Source: Phalacrocorax aristotelis (lineage: Eukaryota; Chordata; Aves; Suliformes; Phalacrocoracidae). From it: 64,000 nucleotides of DNA. A program made the translations under genes and the position numbers. The notes beneath the pieces are model-generated. The model was not told the DNA's origin. It made no database searches and worked only from the letters and a program-made list of their open reading frames with translations. The stretch spans positions 1 to 64,000 of the forward strand of contig NW_027441188.1 of the NCBI RefSeq assembly GCF_949628215.1. The letters run 5' to 3'. Positions 43,650 to 64,000 of the stretch are shown piece by piece (the stretch's first letter is position 1; every line of letters begins with the position of its first letter).

Positions 43650-44620
43650 GGGGGGGGGCGCCGTGGGTGGGGTGGGTGTCCCGGTGCACGGGGGGAGGGG
43701 GGGGTCCCGGTGCATTGGGGGGGGGGTCCTGGTGCACGGGGGGGGGTGGGTGGGGGTGTCCCTGTGCAACGGGGGGGGGGGGGTCCCGGTGCATTGAGGG
43801 GGTCCTAGTGCACGCGGGGGGTGGGGGCGTCCCTGTGCAACGGGGGGGGTCATGGTGCACGGGGAGGGGGATGTCCCGGTGCATTGAGGGGGTCCCGGTG
43901 CATTGGGTTGGGTGTCCTGGTGCACTGGGGAGGTGTCCCAGTGCACTGGGTGGGGGGCCTGTAAATGGGGGTCCCAATGCACGGGGGGGGAGCGGTGGTG
44001 CTTTGGGGGGTCCCGGTGCATTGGGGGGGTCCCGGTGAATGGGGAATCCCAGTACACAGGGAGGGGGGAACGCAGTGCATTTTGGGGGGGGGGGGTCCGA
44101 ATGCATTTTGAGGGGTGTCCCCCCCTCCCCGTCTCCCCGGGGCCGGTGGCACATGGCGGGGCCGCGGGTGGGGGGACACACACACGCAATGCACGAGGTG
44201 ACCCCAGCCCGGGATGCAAAAGGGGGGGGGGCGGGGGGGAGCAGAGGACGGTGCACAGGGACCCCCCCACCCCCCCCCAGGTCCTGGTGCATGAGGCTGG
44301 TGGTGCACAGGGACCCCCCCCCACCCACCCCAATGCACGGTGACACCCCGATGGCGGTGCACGATGACAGTCACGGTGCACGGTGACACCCCGGTCGTGG
44401 TGCACGGTGACACCCCAGTCCTGGTGCACGGTGACACCCCGATGGCGGCGCACGGTGACGGTGCACGGTGACACCCCAATCCTGGTGCACGGTGACACCC
44501 CGATCCTGGTGCACGGTGACGGTCACGGTGCACGGTGACGCCCCAGTCCTGGTGCACGGTGACGCCCCGATCGCGGTGCCCGGCGAGGCTGTTGCACGAC
44601 GGAGCTGGACGCGCAGGGTT
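43650..44620. repeat. GTGCAC-containing minisatellite, G-rich part
   Basis: Units such as GGGGTCCCGGTGCATTGG and GGTGCACGGTGACACCCCGA (about 22-24 bp) with many poly-G runs. In the presumed SYNGAP1 3' UTR. Confidence 0.85.
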
Positions 44621-44639
44621 TGGGGGGGTGGGGGAGGGT

Positions 44640-46265
44640 CCTGCAGCTCCTGGTGCACAGGGTGGGGTGACGGGGTGCGATGCACGAGAGACGATGCACG
44701 AGGAAGAGAGAGGAAAAAATAAAAAGGGGGGGGGCAGGGGATCCCCGGCATCGTGCACGGGGCAAAAGGGGGTGGTGCTGTTGCACGAGGAGGTGTTGCA
44801 CGGGTCGCTCCGGTCCTGGTGCACGAGAAAAAGAAGCTGGTGCACGAAGGTGATGCACGAGGGAAGGTCTGATCCCGGTGCACGAGGATGTTGGTGCACA
44901 CGGGGGTGGGGGAAACGTGATGCACGAGGAGAAGGTCCGGTCCTGGTGCACGAGGAGGTGACGCACGAGGGTCGCCCGGTGCGAGGTGATGTGATGCACG
45001 AGGAGAAGGTCCGGGCCTGGTGCGCTGGGAGGCTGGTGCACGAGGGGTGGTGGTGCACGAGGTGTGGTGATGCACGAGGAGGTGATGCACGAGGGGAAGG
45101 TCCGGTCCTGGTGCAAGGAAGGTGATGCACAAGGAGAAAGTGGGGGGGGGTGGGGGTCAGCAGGGGGGGGAGGGGGGGGGCTGGCCTGGTCCTGGTGCAT
45201 GGGGAGGTGATGCACGGGGAGCTCCAGTCCTGGTGCACAGGGAGGTGTTGCACAAGGGATGCCCGGTCCTGGAGCACAAGAAGCCGTTGCACGAGGCCGC
45301 CCCAATCCCGTTGCACGAGGCCACCGTGATCCTGATGCACAAGGGGCCCACCCCCCACCCCACGCTGCCCCGCCCCAGTCTCGTTGCACGAGGAGTCGAT
45401 GCACGAGGCTGCCCCGGTCCCAGTGCACAAGGGCTGGCCTGATGCTGGTGCACGAGGAGCCGATGCACGAGGCCAACCCAGTCCTGGTGCACGAAGCCAT
45501 CCCGCTCCCGGTGCACAAGGTCGCCCCAGTCCTGGTGCACGAGGAGCTGTTGCACGAGGAGCCGGTGCACGAGGCCTCCCCACCCCCATTGCACAAGGAC
45601 CCAATGCACGAGGAGCCGTTGCACAAGGCCACCCCTGTCCCGGTGCACGAGGAGCCATTGTACGAGGCCTCCTTGTTCCCATCACACGAGGAGCTGTAGC
45701 ACGAGGCCTCCCCCAATCCTGGTGCACGAGGAGCTGTTGCACGAAACCTCCCTGCTCCCCTTGCCTGAGATTCCATTGCACGAGGAGTCGTTGCACAAGG
45801 AGCCGTCACACAAGGCCTCCCTGCTCCTGTTGCACGAGGAGCTGTTGCGTTAAGAGCCCTTCCACAAGGCCTCCCCACTCCTGTTGCACGAGGAGCCGTG
45901 GCACAAGGAACTGTTGCACGAGGCCTCCCTGCTCCTGTTGCACGGGGAGCCCTTGCACACGGAGCCGCTGCACGAGGAGCCGTTGCACGAGGAGGAGCCC
46001 TTGCATGAGGCCTTCTTGCTCATGTTGCACGAGGAGGAGCCCTTGCACAAGGCCTCTTTGCTCCTGTTGCATGAGGAGCCCTTGCACGACACCTCCCTGC
46101 TCCCGTCGCACGAGGAGCCCTTGCACGAGGCCTTCCTGCTCCTTTCGCACGAGGAGCCCTTGCACGAGGAGAAGCCCTTGCACGAGGAGAAGCCCTTGCA
46201 CGAGGCGCCGTCGCACAAGGCCTCCCCTCTCCCCTCGCACGAGGGCCTCCCCGTGTCGCACGAGG
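44640..46265. repeat. GTTGCACGAGGAG minisatellite, continuation
   Basis: About 1.6 kb of 15-27-bp units (CGTTGCACGAGGCCTCCCTG, CTGGTGCACGAGGAG). The shared GTGCAC or TTGCACGAG core links it to the neighbouring array. In the presumed SYNGAP1 3' UTR. Confidence 0.85.
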
Positions 46266-46403
46266 CCAGGGAGGGAGGGGTGTCCTTCCTCACCCCCACC
46301 CCCCCCCCACCCCGTGCCTTTTTCTTCCCCGGGGGTCGCCGGGGGCCGCCGCCAGCCCCGGGGCGGGGGGGTTGGGGGGTCCCGGTGACCCCCGGGGCGG
46401 GGG

Positions 46404-64000
<17,597 letters not shown>

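Noticed and set aside
43850-45796. 648-codon frame rich in APRAPG and HQD motifs
   Set aside because: It follows the GTGCAC array, and overlapping long frames exist in other registers and on the other strand.

Overview
The window is nuclear DNA from a bird, most likely a gene-dense, GC-rich microchromosome. The evidence is CR1 LINE copies with readable reverse-transcriptase segments, a gammaretrovirus-like ERV fossil, and short exons separated by introns made almost entirely of minisatellites. Three host genes are recognised with confidence. All three have human relatives on 6p21.3: CCHCR1 in the class I end of the MHC, ZBTB9 and SYNGAP1 just beyond its class II end. Here they lie together in about 45 kb. 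The species cannot be told from the sequence.

Layout. 0.2-10.2 kb: minus-strand exons of an unrecognised alanine-rich, helical, possibly membrane-anchored protein (exons near 9.8-10.2, 5.1-5.6, possibly 2.7, and 0.2-1.3 kb), separated by minisatellites. 10.2-17.2 kb: more minisatellite, split by a broken ERV (about 11.79-16.61 kb) with inverted terminal arms and a CR1 copy inside it. 17.2-17.5 kb: a CCAAT-rich promoter. 19.5-28.7 kb: CCHCR1 on the plus strand, 14 coding exons that join in phase to a 423-residue protein. 28.9-33.4 kb: AT-richer unique DNA, a CR1 copy and a second ERV remnant. 33.5-35.9 kb: a 62-bp satellite array. 36.4 kb: a promoter-like cluster with no gene assigned to it.

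37.3-39.0 kb: ZBTB9 on the minus strand, one coding exon, with a likely 5' noncoding exon at 42.77 kb beside two cyclic-AMP response elements and a minisatellite-filled 3.7-kb intron between. 43.5-63.6 kb: the 3' half of SYNGAP1 on the minus strand, from inside the RasGAP domain to alternative C-terminal ends. The QTRV PDZ-ligand tail, an LSVR tail resembling the gamma isoform, and a long tail ending AEH are all visible. The rest of SYNGAP1 (PH, C2 and start of RasGAP) lies beyond the right edge.

Nearly every intron carries its own tandem array with a different unit (12, 15, 53, 57, 62, 71, 89, about 100 bp). These arrays create very long spurious open frames on both strands, which I have not called as genes. 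The real genes stand out by splice sites in phase and by similarity to known vertebrate proteins. The most useful points for follow-up are the unrecognised alanine-rich gene, the compact CCHCR1, the tandem repeat inside ZBTB9 coding sequence, and the conserved alternative C-termini of SYNGAP1.
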